NCBI GenBank assembly: GCA_022564295.1
Contig: JADFLR010000025.1
Coordinates: 1-62,001, forward strand
DNA: 62,001 nt
Source: Bacteroidota bacterium
Lineage (GTDB): Bacteria > Bacteroidota > Ignavibacteria > Ignavibacteriales > Ignavibacteriaceae
Direction: 5' to 3'
Position numbers and translations under genes: made by a program. The notes below the pieces were generated by a model. It was not told the DNA's origin. It saw only the letters and a list, made by a program, of their open reading frames with translations, and made no database searches. Positions 27,618-38,799 of this stretch are shown here, in pieces. Numbering within the stretch: the stretch's first letter is position 1; every line of letters begins with the position of its first letter.

Positions 27618-28202
27618 ATGGATAAAAATCTTAACGCTCTTTCGGATGAAGAACTGATTGCCGAGTTACAGCAAACGGGTAATGAAAGAGCATTTGAAAT
27701 TCTTGTACAGCGTTACAAAAATCCGTTAACAAATTATGTGTTCCGTTTTCTCGGTGATTTTGATGCTTGTATGGATGTTGTCCAGGAAACAATGATTAAG
27801 TTTTACAGGTATAAAGATAATTACAGCAGTGTGGCAAAGTTTTCCACCTGGATTTACACTATCGCTGGCAACTTAGCCCGTACGGAATACAGAAGACGGA
27901 AACGCAGAAGTTTTTTATCAATAAACGATTACGGAGAAGATCACAAAGTATTCGATATTCCCGATGAAAGCTACCGCCCCGATGTGATGACCGACAGTGG
28001 AATTAAGGATGAATTAATTCAAAAGGCGTTGTTAAAAGTGAAAGAAGCTTTTAGAGAGGTTGTTATTTTAAGAGATATAGAGGGTATGAGTTATGAGGAA
28101 ATTGCAGAAATAACCGGTTTGAACGAAGGTACGGTAAAATCGAGAATTAACCGCGGAAGAGCTAAATTACAGGAACTATTAAAGGATATTTATAAAGAAT
28201 AG
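27618..28202 (+). CDS. ECF-type RNA polymerase sigma factor
   Basis: A 194-residue sigma-70 family factor with only regions 2 and 4. Region 2 (about 25-95) includes FDACMDVVQETMIKFYRY and KFSTWIYTIAGNLARTEYRRRKRR; region 4 (about 135-190) includes EVVILRDIEGMSYEEIAEITGLNEGTVKSRINRGRAKL, the -35 recognition helix-turn-helix. The next gene, nine bases on, encodes a protein with a single membrane helix and is a probable anti-sigma partner, a common arrangement for RpoE-like factors. The regulon cannot be seen. Confidence 0.93.
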   Translation: MDKNLNALSDEELIAELQQTGNERAFEILVQRYKNPLTNYVFRFLGDFDACMDVVQETMIKFYRYKDNYSSVAKFSTWIYTIAGNLARTEYRRRKRRSFLSINDYGEDHKVFDIPDESYRPDVMTDSGIKDELIQKALLKVKEAFREVVILRDIEGMSYEEIAEITGLNEGTVKSRINRGRAKLQELLKDIYKE

Positions 28203-28210
28203 TTATTTAA

Positions 28211-28885
28211 ATGATTGACGATGAAAAAAAATATGATGATCTAATCAAGACACTCAAAGGTCTTCAGCAGGTAAAAGCACCTCCAAATTTTGAAGCCGAC
28301 CTAAAAAGAAGATTGAATGCGGAGAAGTATGCGAAGGAAGAAAAAAGAACAATCAAAAGATTTTTTGCCCCATCACGGTTAGTTCCTTCTTTTGCATTAG
28401 CCTCCGCCGCAATAGTTATATTCTTAATGGTCAGTGCAAATTCAGAAGAAGCAGATAACCCGTTTTTGATGGAACCGAGAGTACGCGAGGATATGATATT
28501 AATTTCCGACACAGACGATTTAAATATTCCTATAGACAATTTGAGCAAGAAAAGTGAAGTGATTGAAGAAAAAGTTATTGCGGATAAAAAAGATAAAGGG
28601 ATGAGAAGAGAAAACTTCGTTGATGGAGGATCTTCGGATGAAAGTTTAATTGCAGGGAGAAACGAGTTAGCTTTTACAGAAACTACAATGATTCGCGAGA
28701 TGGAAAGTGTCCCTACCGAAGATATTTCCGCAGAAGAATTTACCAAACCGGTTGCAACAGGGCTTGCAATAGAGAAATCAGGATTGAATTTCAGGCAGGT
28801 AAATCCAACACAAAAAGAGCAGGAAGTGATTTTGGAGCTAAAGAAAAAAATGCGAATTCTCAAGAAAAACGAAAAGTTGGAGTGA
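28211..28885 (+). CDS. probable membrane anti-sigma factor partner
   Basis: A 224-residue protein with a charged N-terminal ~60 residues, one membrane helix (about 63-82) and a long acidic, low-complexity outer domain. No zinc-binding HxxxCxxC motif of the ZAS class is visible in the N-terminal part, so the anti-sigma role rests on gene position (nine bases after the ECF sigma gene) and topology. I do not recognise a family. Confidence 0.6.
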   Translation: MIDDEKKYDDLIKTLKGLQQVKAPPNFEADLKRRLNAEKYAKEEKRTIKRFFAPSRLVPSFALASAAIVIFLMVSANSEEADNPFLMEPRVREDMILISDTDDLNIPIDNLSKKSEVIEEKVIADKKDKGMRRENFVDGGSSDESLIAGRNELAFTETTMIREMESVPTEDISAEEFTKPVATGLAIEKSGLNFRQVNPTQKEQEVILELKKKMRILKKNEKLE

Positions 28886-28912
28886 GAATTATCGATAAAT
28901 CAGCCATTTTCT

Positions 28913-28941
28913 TTGTTTTTTATAAGTAGGATTTATATATT
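28913..28941 (+). promoter_or_regulatory. candidate rpmE promoter
   Basis: TTGTTT (28913-28918) and TATATT (28936-28941) are 17 bp apart, ~40 bp upstream of the rpmE start. The same spacing is seen at rpsT. Located just after the anti-sigma-like gene, it would give L31 its own transcript, ended by the hairpin at 29263. Confidence 0.4.
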
Positions 28942-28979
28942 TATAGCTCTAAAATTTGAAAAATTGTAGGAAAGTTATT

Positions 28980-29240
28980 ATGAAAAAAGGTATTCATCCT
29001 GAATACGGAGCAGTGGTTTTTCAGGATCCGTCTTGTGATTTTGCAATACTGTCTAAGTCAACTATTAAATCTAAAGACACAGTTAAATGGACTGATGGAA
29101 ACACTTATCCTTTGGTTAAGCTGGAAATTTCCAGCGGTTCGCATCCGTTCTTTACAGGTAAGCAAAAACTTCTTGATACTGCAGGAAGAGTTGAGAAGTT
29201 TAACAGAAAATATAAAAAGAAAAAAGCAGGGGAAGAATAA
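28980..29240 (+). CDS. rpmE2: 50S ribosomal protein L31 type B
   Basis: An 86-residue ribosomal protein. [20 protein letters not shown] and [23 protein letters not shown] are typical. The zinc-binding CxxC cysteines of type A L31 are absent, making this the zinc-independent type B paralog, which often replaces type A when zinc is scarce. The ATG at 28980 is chosen because AGGAAAG sits just upstream and family similarity begins there; an in-frame start eight codons earlier is less likely. A strong terminator follows. Confidence 0.95.
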   Translation: MKKGIHPEYGAVVFQDPSCDFAILSKSTIKSKDTVKWTDGNTYPLVKLEISSGSHPFFTGKQKLLDTAGRVEKFNRKYKKKKAGEE

Positions 29241-29262
29241 TTTTTTTTAACAGCTAGATTTT

Positions 29263-29287
29263 AAAGCCAGTTTACCTGGCTTTTTTT
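29263..29287 (+). terminator. intrinsic terminator after rpmE
   Basis: Perfect 8-bp stem AAAGCCAG/CTGGCTTT (29263-29270 and 29276-29283) with loop TTTAC, ending in a run of seven T. It lies 23 bp after the rpmE stop. Confidence 0.85.
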
Positions 29288-29543
29288 GTTTTAAACGGAA
29301 GCATTATCAAAAGTCCTTTGGGAAACCTTTGTGACTTCGAGTCTTAGTGGCAAAAAAAGATTCTTGAATGAAATTAAAATTTTCAATACTTAGAAGTCAG
29401 TAAAAATCATCAATAAATTATTCCTCAAGACGAATTCCCTTTTCCTAAATTAAATGCAGATAAAAAATTATACCGAATAATGTTCAAGATTCTTAGAGTA
29501 AAAAACGTTAAATTTCAATTTAAAATTTAAATGGGATAGATAG
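29288..29543. other. intergenic stretch before the alternative glmU gene
   Basis: AT-rich gap with no convincing ORF or RNA gene on either strand. The last ~40 bases contain an AAATTTCAATTTAAAATTTAAAT run with partial dyad symmetry and GGGATAG near the start of the next gene. No clear promoter pair was found. Confidence 0.5.
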
Positions 29544-30782
29544 ATGCAAATTTGCATTTTTGAAGACGAAAAACATTCTAACTTTTATCCGCTTTCTTAT
29601 ACAAGACCGGTTTACGAACTCGTTTGCGGAATAAACACATTGAGAGAAAAAATAATCAGAGATATTTCCGGTGTTAACGTTTCTCTTCATTGCAGAAAGT
29701 ATCTTGAAGAGACACTTAAAAATCAATATCCTGATGTGAATATGAATATTATAAATGATAACTCCTGCTTATTTGTAAACGGCAGAGTGCTTGCTTCCGG
29801 ATACCTTGCTGAAATAGTTTCAGAAGATTCCGAAGATTGTATATACAAAAGCGGTGATGAAATTGCCGCAGTAAAATTATCAAAAGAAAATCTAACTAAA
29901 ATTAAAAACAACTTTACTGAAACTTTGAATTTTGAATCTTTCCCCGAATTACCGATGAAAAAAGTCGATGTGAAACTTTACAATTATTTGTGGGAAATGA
30001 TTACAGATAACGGTTCGGAAATTGTTAAAGATGCAGAGGCATTATCAAAAGATAATTCTGCTTTTACTAACACGAAAGATTTTGAAGGTGTTAGCTTTAT
30101 AAATGCTGAAAAGATATTCATCAAAAAAAATGTAACTATAAAACCCGGTGTAGTAATTGATGCCGCTAACGGTGCTGTTTATATAGATGATAATGTTTTT
30201 ATTTATCCAAATGCTGTAGTTGAAGGACCTGTTTATATCGGAAAAGATTCAAAGATAAAAATTGGAGCGGCAATTTATGAAAATGTGAGCATCGGCAGCA
30301 ATTGTAAAATAGGTGGCGAGGTTGAGGATGCAGTAATTCTCCCCTACTCTAATAAACAACATGCTGGCTTTATTGGTCATTCTTATCTTGGCAGTTGGGT
30401 AAACCTTGGTGCTGATACTAACTGCAGCGATCTTAAAAATAATTACAGCACAATCAAAGTAAAATTAAACGGCGAATCGATAGACACCGGCTCGCAGTTT
30501 TTAGGTGTGATCATTGGTGATCATTCTAAATCAGCAATTAACACAATGTTTAATACAGGCACAATAATAGGAATATCTTCAAATATTTTTGGCGCCGGTT
30601 TTCCCGAAAAACACATTCCTTCCTTCTCGTGGGGAGGAGCAGATGGGCTGACGACTTATGAGCTAAATAAAAGTATTCAAACAGCAAAGATAGTTTTTGG
30701 CAGGAGAAATAAAGAGTTTACGATTGAGGATGAAAAGTTATTAGAAACAGTTTTTAATCTAACGAAAGAAGAACGGGAATGA
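29544..30782 (+). CDS. alternative GlmU-type sugar nucleotidyltransferase/acetyltransferase
   Basis: A 412-residue protein resembling the alternative bacterial GlmU family (TIGR03991), thought to make UDP-GlcNAc from GlcN-1-P. The N-terminal domain (about 1-170) begins FEDEKHSNFYPLSYTRPVYEL and lacks the classical LxxGxGxRM nucleotide loop. From about 185 to 370 it has left-handed beta-helix hexapeptide repeats (VTIKPGVVIDAANGAVYIDD, VYIGKDSKIKIGAAIY). The C-terminus holds GADTNCSDLKNNYSTI, typical of the family. A separate pyrophosphorylase-only GlmU-like protein is encoded at 48117. The two may divide the work. Confidence 0.85.
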   Translation: MQICIFEDEKHSNFYPLSYTRPVYELVCGINTLREKIIRDISGVNVSLHCRKYLEETLKNQYPDVNMNIINDNSCLFVNGRVLASGYLAEIVSEDSEDCIYKSGDEIAAVKLSKENLTKIKNNFTETLNFESFPELPMKKVDVKLYNYLWEMITDNGSEIVKDAEALSKDNSAFTNTKDFEGVSFINAEKIFIKKNVTIKPGVVIDAANGAVYIDDNVFIYPNAVVEGPVYIGKDSKIKIGAAIYENVSIGSNCKIGGEVEDAVILPYSNKQHAGFIGHSYLGSWVNLGADTNCSDLKNNYSTIKVKLNGESIDTGSQFLGVIIGDHSKSAINTMFNTGTIIGISSNIFGAGFPEKHIPSFSWGGADGLTTYELNKSIQTAKIVFGRRNKEFTIEDEKLLETVFNLTKEERE

Positions 30783-32173
30783 GTGAAGAAATAAAAGATA
30801 GTACTGAATTTAAATTAGAATACCATTCTGTGAAAAATCTTTATGAAGGCGTACGTGGTTTAGCAGTAAAAATATTGAATCGTGTTGAGAGAACAGATGC
30901 GTATTTAAACCGTTTGCTTGATAATGAAATGAAAAACACTGAATTGGAAGGTCCAGATAAAGCATTGTTGTTTGAAATTGTACATGGTGTTATCAGGTGG
31001 ATGGGACGGCTTGATTGGATATTGAACGGGTTTTATAAAGGCACTTTCTCTAAAGCAATTCCAAACCTTAAAAATGGTTTAAGGGTTGCATTGTATCAAA
31101 TATTATTTTTAGATAGAGTCCCTGATTATGCAGCTGTAAACGAAGCTGTGGAATTTGTAAAGAAACTTCAGGGGGTTAAACCCGCCGGATTAACAAATGC
31201 GGTTTTACGAAACATTATAAGAAATAAAGATGGTATCAGGTATCCAAATCCTGATGAAGATCTTATTGGATATCTAAGTGCCTATTATTCTCATCCATCC
31301 TGGATGGTAAAAAGATACGTGGAAAGATTTGGCAGAGTAGAAACAGAAGAACTCCTTAACGCAAATAATGAAAAACCATATCTCACTTTGCGACTAAATG
31401 CCATACGGTCTCAGCCCGATGAATTTAAGTCTTTACTTGATTCTGTACATTTACGGTATAACGTCGGAAGATATTTAGCTGAATTTTTTAAACTTCAAAA
31501 TCTTACAAACATAACCGCCTGGGAATATTTTACAAGAGGGTATTTCAATATTCAGGATGAAAGCGCTGGTTTGGCTTGCCGGTTGTTAAGAGTTAGTGAT
31601 GATATGAGAGTGCTTGATTTGTGTGCGGCTCCCGGAGGAAAGACTGCATACATAGCGGCACTAATGCACGATAAAGGAAAAATTGTTGCTATCGACAGGT
31701 ATGACAGCCGGTTGAAAATATTAAGAAAAAATATGCAGCGGTTAGGATTGAAAAGCATTCATACAATTGAAACAGATGCGTTAGAATATAATGACGAACC
31801 GTTTGACAGAGTTCTTGCAGATGTTCCTTGCATGGGGTCAGGGACACTTTCGAAAAAGCCCGATATAAAATGGAAGAAAGATATTTTCGATTTAAGAGGA
31901 TTAAACGACTTGCAGTATAATTTGTTATGTAAAGCAGGATCGTTGGTTAAACCGGGCGGAGTCGTTGTCTACAGCACCTGTTCGATTGAACCTGAAGAGA
32001 ATTTTGAAATCGTGGAAAGATTCTTATCGGATAATAGTAATTTCAAATTAGAGAGTGCAAAAGGTAAATTCCCCGAAGATGTTTTAGATGAGCATGGATG
32101 CATCCAAACGTATCCACACAGGCATAAAATGGATGGTGCTTTCGCGGCTAAGTTAGTTAAAGTGGAATATTAA
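30779..32173 (+). CDS. rsmB: 16S rRNA m5C967 methyltransferase RsmB
   Basis: A 464-residue SAM-dependent rRNA methyltransferase. An N-terminal NusB-like helical domain (about 20-170, KALLFEIVHGVIRWMGRLDWIL) precedes the Rossmann domain with motif I LDLCAAPGGKTAY. Cys351 (DVPCMGSG) and the nucleophile Cys401 (YSTCSIEPEENFEIV) have the same 50-residue spacing as the E. coli pair. The start overlaps the previous stop by four bases (ATGA). AGAAGAACGGGA upstream helps translation. Confidence 0.93.
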   Translation: MSEEIKDSTEFKLEYHSVKNLYEGVRGLAVKILNRVERTDAYLNRLLDNEMKNTELEGPDKALLFEIVHGVIRWMGRLDWILNGFYKGTFSKAIPNLKNGLRVALYQILFLDRVPDYAAVNEAVEFVKKLQGVKPAGLTNAVLRNIIRNKDGIRYPNPDEDLIGYLSAYYSHPSWMVKRYVERFGRVETEELLNANNEKPYLTLRLNAIRSQPDEFKSLLDSVHLRYNVGRYLAEFFKLQNLTNITAWEYFTRGYFNIQDESAGLACRLLRVSDDMRVLDLCAAPGGKTAYIAALMHDKGKIVAIDRYDSRLKILRKNMQRLGLKSIHTIETDALEYNDEPFDRVLADVPCMGSGTLSKKPDIKWKKDIFDLRGLNDLQYNLLCKAGSLVKPGGVVVYSTCSIEPEENFEIVERFLSDNSNFKLESAKGKFPEDVLDEHGCIQTYPHRHKMDGAFAAKLVKVEY

Positions 32174-32197
32174 CAGATAAAAAAAGAACAGTTAATT

Positions 32198-33082
32198 ATG
32201 CTTAAAAAATTTACAGAAGAACTAAAGGAACAACGGGAAAAAGCCGGAATAACTTTACAAAATATGGCAGCTAAAACACGAATAGATATTAAGTTTTTAG
32301 AAGCACTTGAAGACGGCAACTTTAATTTTTTACCCGAGGTTTATGTAAAAGCTTTCATTAAACAATATGCAAAAGTTGTTGAGCTTGATGAAGAAGAAAT
32401 CTTACAGAAATATATTCTGGCAAAAGAAGGCAAGGAAGAAGCGGTTGAAAAAGTAAAACAGGAAGATACCGGAGAAAAAAAAGAAGATACTGAAGAGCAA
32501 AAAACAAATTCTGACCTAGAATTCAATAAACCGGCTAAAATTTTTACTGATGATGGTACAAGCAAGAAAAGCATTGAAGATGATAAAAGGAAACAGAAAC
32601 AACTAATTATTGGAGGTACAGTAATAGGTGTTATTCTGTTTATGTTGCTTGTGTTCTATATCTTCATTAATGGTAGTGATGACATTATTGTGGAGGAAAA
32701 ACCGTACGAAGAAGTTTTGCAGGAAACTCCGAATCGTTACATTGAAGAAAAAAGCAATCAAATTACGGAAGAAACAATTACGCCTATTATTGAGGAACTA
32801 ACGTTAACTATTACCAACATTGATTCCACAGATTCATCATGGGTATTGGTAATTGTGGATGATACAAGGGCAGAGGATTTCCTGCTTCTTCCTAAAATTT
32901 CAAAAACAATAAAAGCGAATAACAATTTTAAATTTACGCTCGGTAATTCAGGTGTTGTAACGCTGATATTAAATGGTGAGGTGGTTGATTTTGATGGAAG
33001 TCGTGGCACTGTTAGGTATTTTAAGCTTGATGTAAATGGGCTGGAAAGAATTTTTAACCCACCTCAATTAAGTAATGAATAG
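32198..33082 (+). CDS. RodZ-like helix-turn-helix membrane protein
   Basis: A 294-residue protein with an N-terminal HTH domain (about 1-70: ITLQNMAAKTRIDIKFLEALEDGNF then VYVKAFIKQYAKVVELD), an acidic linker, one membrane helix (about 134-152) and a C-terminal beta domain of the DUF4115 type (about 205-290). RodZ links the MreB cytoskeleton to cell-wall synthesis in rods. No mreB is nearby. It abuts ligA directly (stop TAG then ATG). Confidence 0.85.
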   Translation: MLKKFTEELKEQREKAGITLQNMAAKTRIDIKFLEALEDGNFNFLPEVYVKAFIKQYAKVVELDEEEILQKYILAKEGKEEAVEKVKQEDTGEKKEDTEEQKTNSDLEFNKPAKIFTDDGTSKKSIEDDKRKQKQLIIGGTVIGVILFMLLVFYIFINGSDDIIVEEKPYEEVLQETPNRYIEEKSNQITEETITPIIEELTLTITNIDSTDSSWVLVIVDDTRAEDFLLLPKISKTIKANNNFKFTLGNSGVVTLILNGEVVDFDGSRGTVRYFKLDVNGLERIFNPPQLSNE

Positions 33083-35119
<2,037 letters not shown>

Positions 35120-35122
35120 CAG

Positions 35123-35650
35123 ATGAATATAATTAAACAAAAAGCAGCAAAAATATTAGTAAATCTAAAGCTTAAAAGGGGTGAATTTTATAACCAGTCG
35201 TTTTCTTCAGCATTTAAAAGTTCTAACTCATTTCTTGTTCTTATGCCTGCAGACAATAAAGATTTTCAATATGCCGTTAATATTTTAGATTATCTTGAAG
35301 AGTTAAAGAAAGATTTTTCTATACTTACATTCGATTATCGGGTAAGTCTTTTACCACTACGGTTTCGGGAGAGAGCACATGGGCACGGAATAAAAGATAT
35401 AAATAAAATTGACCTGCCTTCAAGACGATTGATATCAAATTTAACAAAGAAAAAATATGATGCCTTGTTGGATCTAAACAGAAAAGAACAACTGTTTTAT
35501 ACTTATGTGTCAGGCATTATGAATGCTGCTGTGAGTATAGGTTTTACTAAGAGTTTTGCAGATAAAGCTTATAATATTCAAATTGCAAATAGTGAAACAA
35601 ATTCCAAAATTTCTTATGAGAATTTATTAAATTGCCTTAAAATGTTATAG
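35123..35650 (+). CDS. hypothetical protein, possibly glycosyltransferase-9-like fragment
   Basis: A 175-residue protein of uncertain family. Segments such as SFLVLMPADNKDFQYAVNI and KKYDALLDLNRKEQLFYTYVS, followed by AAVSIGFTKSFADKAYNIQI, resemble the N-terminal half of glycosyltransferase family 9 (heptosyltransferase-like) or the DUF6913-type proteins of Bacteroidetes. The donor-binding half is missing, so catalytic activity is unlikely. It lies three bases after ligA and ten before a STAS gene. Confidence 0.55.
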   Translation: MNIIKQKAAKILVNLKLKRGEFYNQSFSSAFKSSNSFLVLMPADNKDFQYAVNILDYLEELKKDFSILTFDYRVSLLPLRFRERAHGHGIKDINKIDLPSRRLISNLTKKKYDALLDLNRKEQLFYTYVSGIMNAAVSIGFTKSFADKAYNIQIANSETNSKISYENLLNCLKML

Positions 35651-35660
35651 GATTTTTAGA

Positions 35661-36011
35661 ATGGATTTCGAAATAAAACGAAAAAACAGTATTACCATTT
35701 TTAAGTTAAATGAAAAACGTCTCGACACTAACATTTCCGGTTTGTTAAAAGGAGAGTTTACGCTCTTGCTAAAAGTTGAAGGAGCCAATAAGTTTATTCT
35801 TGATTTAAGCGAAGTTGAAAGCTGCGATAGTTCCGGGTTGAGCGCAATACTTGTTGCAAACAGAATACTGAATGTTAATGAAGGACATATGAGATTAGCC
35901 GCTCCATCGGAAAAAGTTTATTCGTTAATACAAATTACCCAGCTTGATAGAGTGCTTCCTGTGTGCAATACTGTTGATGAGGCGGTTGAACAATTGCAGA
36001 AAATCGATTAG
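35661..36011 (+). CDS. STAS-domain anti-sigma factor antagonist
   Basis: A 116-residue single STAS domain protein like SpoIIAA/RsbV. The phosphorylatable serine lies in LDLSEVESCDSSGLSAIL (about residues 49-66). Such proteins bind anti-sigma kinases when unphosphorylated and release the sigma factor. No anti-sigma kinase or phosphatase gene is adjacent, so its partner is unknown. It is the last gene of the ligA run and is followed by a terminator. Confidence 0.88.
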   Translation: MDFEIKRKNSITIFKLNEKRLDTNISGLLKGEFTLLLKVEGANKFILDLSEVESCDSSGLSAILVANRILNVNEGHMRLAAPSEKVYSLIQITQLDRVLPVCNTVDEAVEQLQKID

Positions 36012-36069
36012 AACAAGCTCAATTTCTATTTAACCCGGATTACAATATTGTTCGTGTGAATGGGAACAA

Positions 36070-36102
36070 AAGCATCCACAATAATCAGGATGCTTTTTTT
36101 AT
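36070..36102 (+). terminator. intrinsic terminator after the STAS gene
   Basis: Stem AAGCATCC/GGATGCTT (36070-36077 and 36088-36095) with a 10-base loop and a T-run ending TTTTTTAT. It ends the rsmB-to-STAS gene run. Confidence 0.85.
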
Positions 36103-36266
36103 ATAGTTATAAACTCACTTTTCGCAAAAGAAGAATTATTCAGAGAGAATCTTTTTTATTTAAATGATTGATTATTAAACAAAATCCTTCCAGGATGTGG
36201 GGTTTAAATATAGAATTTTTTACGTTACAGCAGTCATAAATTTTATAGCATTAAAACGGAATATTT

Positions 36267-37706
36267 TTGGAAGCCCATACAATTGACTATATAATCATAA
36301 TTACATTCCTTATAGGAATAGCTGTATTTGGTTCTTTATCGGGCGGGAAGCAAAAATCCGTTTCCGATTATTTTCTTGGATCAAGAAAAGTTTCGTGGTG
36401 GTCAGTATGTTTTGCAATTGTTGCCGCAGAAACAAGCACACTTACTTTTATTTCCATACCAGGATTGGCATATCTTACGAATCTCAATTTTTTACAGGTT
36501 ACTTTTGGTTATCTGGTGGGCAGAATAATAGTTGCAAAACTTTTTCTTCCTGCATATTATAAGGGTGAATTGAAAACCGCTTACAGTTATTTGGAAAATC
36601 GTTTCGGAAGAAAAACACGAACTACTGCTTCCATTGTATTTATGTTTACTCGGATAGCCGCTGATGGTGTACGGCTGTTTGCAACTGCAATTCCTTTGTA
36701 TCTAATATTAAAAATTGATCCTATGATAGCAATTATCCTTATAGCCATTGTGGCGTTAGTTTATACTTATACAGGCGGGTTAAAAGGTGTAATAAAAGTT
36801 GATGTGATTTTGATGTTTCTTTATATAGGGAGCGCGTTGCTTGCAGCAATTTATTTAATCAATCTTCTGCCGAATGGATGGACAACTGTTCTGCAAAAGG
36901 CAGCCGAAGGAGATAAATTATCTATTATTAATTTAGGATTTAAAAATGGGATCTCTGGTTTCTTCAGCAATCCTTATACTTTAATAGGTGGGATATTAGG
37001 CGGGGCGTTTCTTTCGATGGCATCTCACGGTACTGATCAATTAATTGTTCAGAGGTTATTTGCAACAAAGGATCTTAAGAGCGCCCAAAAAGCAATTATA
37101 GGAAGCGGAATTATTGTAATAGCTCAGTTTGCAATTTTTCTTGTTTTGGGAGTAATGCTCTATTCGTATTACGGTCCGATGGATGTTAAATCTGATGAAA
37201 TATTTCCCCGGTTTATAATTGAAGTTCTTCCTCCTGGTATAACCGGAATTATAATTGCGGGATTATTTGCAGCAGCAATGTCAACACTTGCCGGCTCTAT
37301 GAGTTCCCTATCGTCTTCTTCTATGATGGATATTTTCCTCCCTTTTTATGGAGAAAAGTTTGATGACAAACAGAAATTAAAAATTTCAAGAATGCTTACT
37401 GTGTTTTGGGCAGTTCTTTTAATTTTGTCCGCAATGATTTTCAAGGAGAGCTCGCGGGCAGTTGTCGAAATTGCATTAAGCATTGCCGCTTTTACTTACG
37501 GTGGTTTACTCGGTACTTTTTTACTCGGATTGTTATTTAATAAAGTAAAACAAAAAGATGCGCTTATTGCATTTGCTGCAGCTATTGTTGCAATGATTAT
37601 TGTTATCTTATTTTCAAATATTGGGTGGACATGGTACACATTAGTTGGAGTGACTGTAACTATTTTTGCAGGCGTCTTTCTATCCCTGATTAAAATTAAG
37701 AAATAA
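36267..37706 (+). CDS. sodium:solute symporter (SSS) family protein
   Basis: A 479-residue Na+-coupled symporter with about 13 membrane helices. Recognisable parts are GSRKVSWWSVCFAIVAAETSTLTFISIPG near the N-terminus, the ENRFGRKTRTTASIVF stretch, VYTYTGGLKGVIKVD and FAAAMSTLAGSMSSLSSSSMMDIF, which carries the SSS signature and sodium site. Members move sugars, proline, pantothenate or sialic acid; the substrate cannot be set here. The predicted start is TTG 36267, 165 bp after the terminator. Its stop is one base from the stop of the convergent TPR gene. Confidence 0.9.
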   Translation: MEAHTIDYIIIITFLIGIAVFGSLSGGKQKSVSDYFLGSRKVSWWSVCFAIVAAETSTLTFISIPGLAYLTNLNFLQVTFGYLVGRIIVAKLFLPAYYKGELKTAYSYLENRFGRKTRTTASIVFMFTRIAADGVRLFATAIPLYLILKIDPMIAIILIAIVALVYTYTGGLKGVIKVDVILMFLYIGSALLAAIYLINLLPNGWTTVLQKAAEGDKLSIINLGFKNGISGFFSNPYTLIGGILGGAFLSMASHGTDQLIVQRLFATKDLKSAQKAIIGSGIIVIAQFAIFLVLGVMLYSYYGPMDVKSDEIFPRFIIEVLPPGITGIIIAGLFAAAMSTLAGSMSSLSSSSMMDIFLPFYGEKFDDKQKLKISRMLTVFWAVLLILSAMIFKESSRAVVEIALSIAAFTYGGLLGTFLLGLLFNKVKQKDALIAFAAAIVAMIIVILFSNIGWTWYTLVGVTVTIFAGVFLSLIKIKK

Positions 37707-37707
37707 A

Positions 37708-38499
37708 TTATTTATCACAGAACTTTTTCATGTAATGATATGCCTCAAGGTATCCTTTATCGAAAGCAGTTTTTAAATCTTTACAACACCCGCTGATATC
37801 CCCGGTTATTTGCTTAGTCATTCCTCTTTCAAAATATGCAGATCCGTGATTGGGATTTAAAATTACAGCATTACTAAAATCATTTATTGCAATTTGGTAA
37901 TTTTTTTCCCCATTTTCTAAAATGCCTTTATGGTAAAAAGCTTCGGGGTTGTTTTTTTCTATCGATATATAATGTGTAAAATCTAGTAATGCATTTTCGT
38001 TATCTTCAATTTTTAATCTTGCATAACCTCTTTGAAAGAATGCGTCAACGACTTTTATTTGACGAAGCATTGCATCTGTAAAATCATCTATTGCATCTCT
38101 GAATAAATTAAGTTTGCTCTTCGCTATTCCTCTGTAATAATATGTAATGCCTTCACTTGAATTAAGACGAATTGCCTCATTGAGATAAGGGATAGACTCC
38201 TCATATTTTTCTCCCTTAACTAATGCAACACCCTTGTTGTAATATTTAATACTTTTGTCTGTTACTTTTATTATAGTATCATCCTGGATATCCACGGTTG
38301 GCTGAAGAACATTAGTAGAATCTGAAGCAGGGTTTTTGGTAGCATTATCACCATCTTTTTTAATAAATTCTTCATTTTCCAAAATGGATTCAAGCTTTAT
38401 ACGGTCTTTATAATTAATTTTTTTATTACCTCGCTTTTTTAGTATTAGAACTACAAAAACGATTATTAGAACTATTCCCGCAATAATTAAAATATCCAT
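37708..38499 (-). CDS. membrane-anchored TPR-repeat protein
   Basis: A 263-residue protein with one N-terminal membrane helix (about 3-21), a charged linker and about four to five TPR units between residues ~80 and 255 (AVALVKGEKYEESIPYLNEAIRL, YRGIAKSKLNLFRDAIDDFTDA and similar). TPR arrays mediate protein-protein contacts, so it likely acts as a scaffold. No partner can be named. It is divergent from the HAD gene and converges on the SSS gene with one base between stops. Confidence 0.85.
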   Translation of the reverse strand: MDILIIAGIVLIIVFVVLILKKRGNKKINYKDRIKLESILENEEFIKKDGDNATKNPASDSTNVLQPTVDIQDDTIIKVTDKSIKYYNKGVALVKGEKYEESIPYLNEAIRLNSSEGITYYYRGIAKSKLNLFRDAIDDFTDAMLRQIKVVDAFFQRGYARLKIEDNENALLDFTHYISIEKNNPEAFYHKGILENGEKNYQIAINDFSNAVILNPNHGSAYFERGMTKQITGDISGCCKDLKTAFDKGYLEAYHYMKKFCDK

Positions 38500-38799
38500 G
38501 GTTTTTTTAAGAAATTAATAAATCGTTAATGATATTATTTTCATATATTATGCCAAGTAAAAATTTAATTCATTAACAAAAACTCGTTTAATAGCTACAA
38601 AATATTAAACATTTTTTGCCTGTGTTCATTTGTTTAGATTTGAAAGTCATAATTTACGCTCGGATTAAAAACTATTTACTCAATTCATTTAGAATTGGTA
38701 AATTATTACTCAAATTAGATGAATTTGTAATTTATTCATATAAAATTGATAAAACCAATCTTTTAAAGAATTTGGGTGCGGTATTAGATTAATCTAACA
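38500..38799. promoter_or_regulatory. divergent intergenic region with a palindrome next to the HAD gene
   Basis: A 300-bp AT-rich gap between divergently transcribed genes. A perfect 14-bp palindrome, TTAGATTAATCTAA (38784-38797), ends two bases before the ATG at 38800 and sits where a ribosome site would be. Another imperfect inverted repeat lies around 38673-38725 (AATTCAT… ATGAATT). No ORF was seen. Confidence 0.4.

Noticed and set aside
28264-28863. 199-codon ORF on the minus strand
   Set aside because: Antisense of the anti-sigma-like gene; Ser-rich and without a recognisable motif.
29241-29250. Run of eight T right after the rpmE stop as terminator
   Set aside because: It has no stem before it; the real hairpin with T-run lies at 29263-29287.
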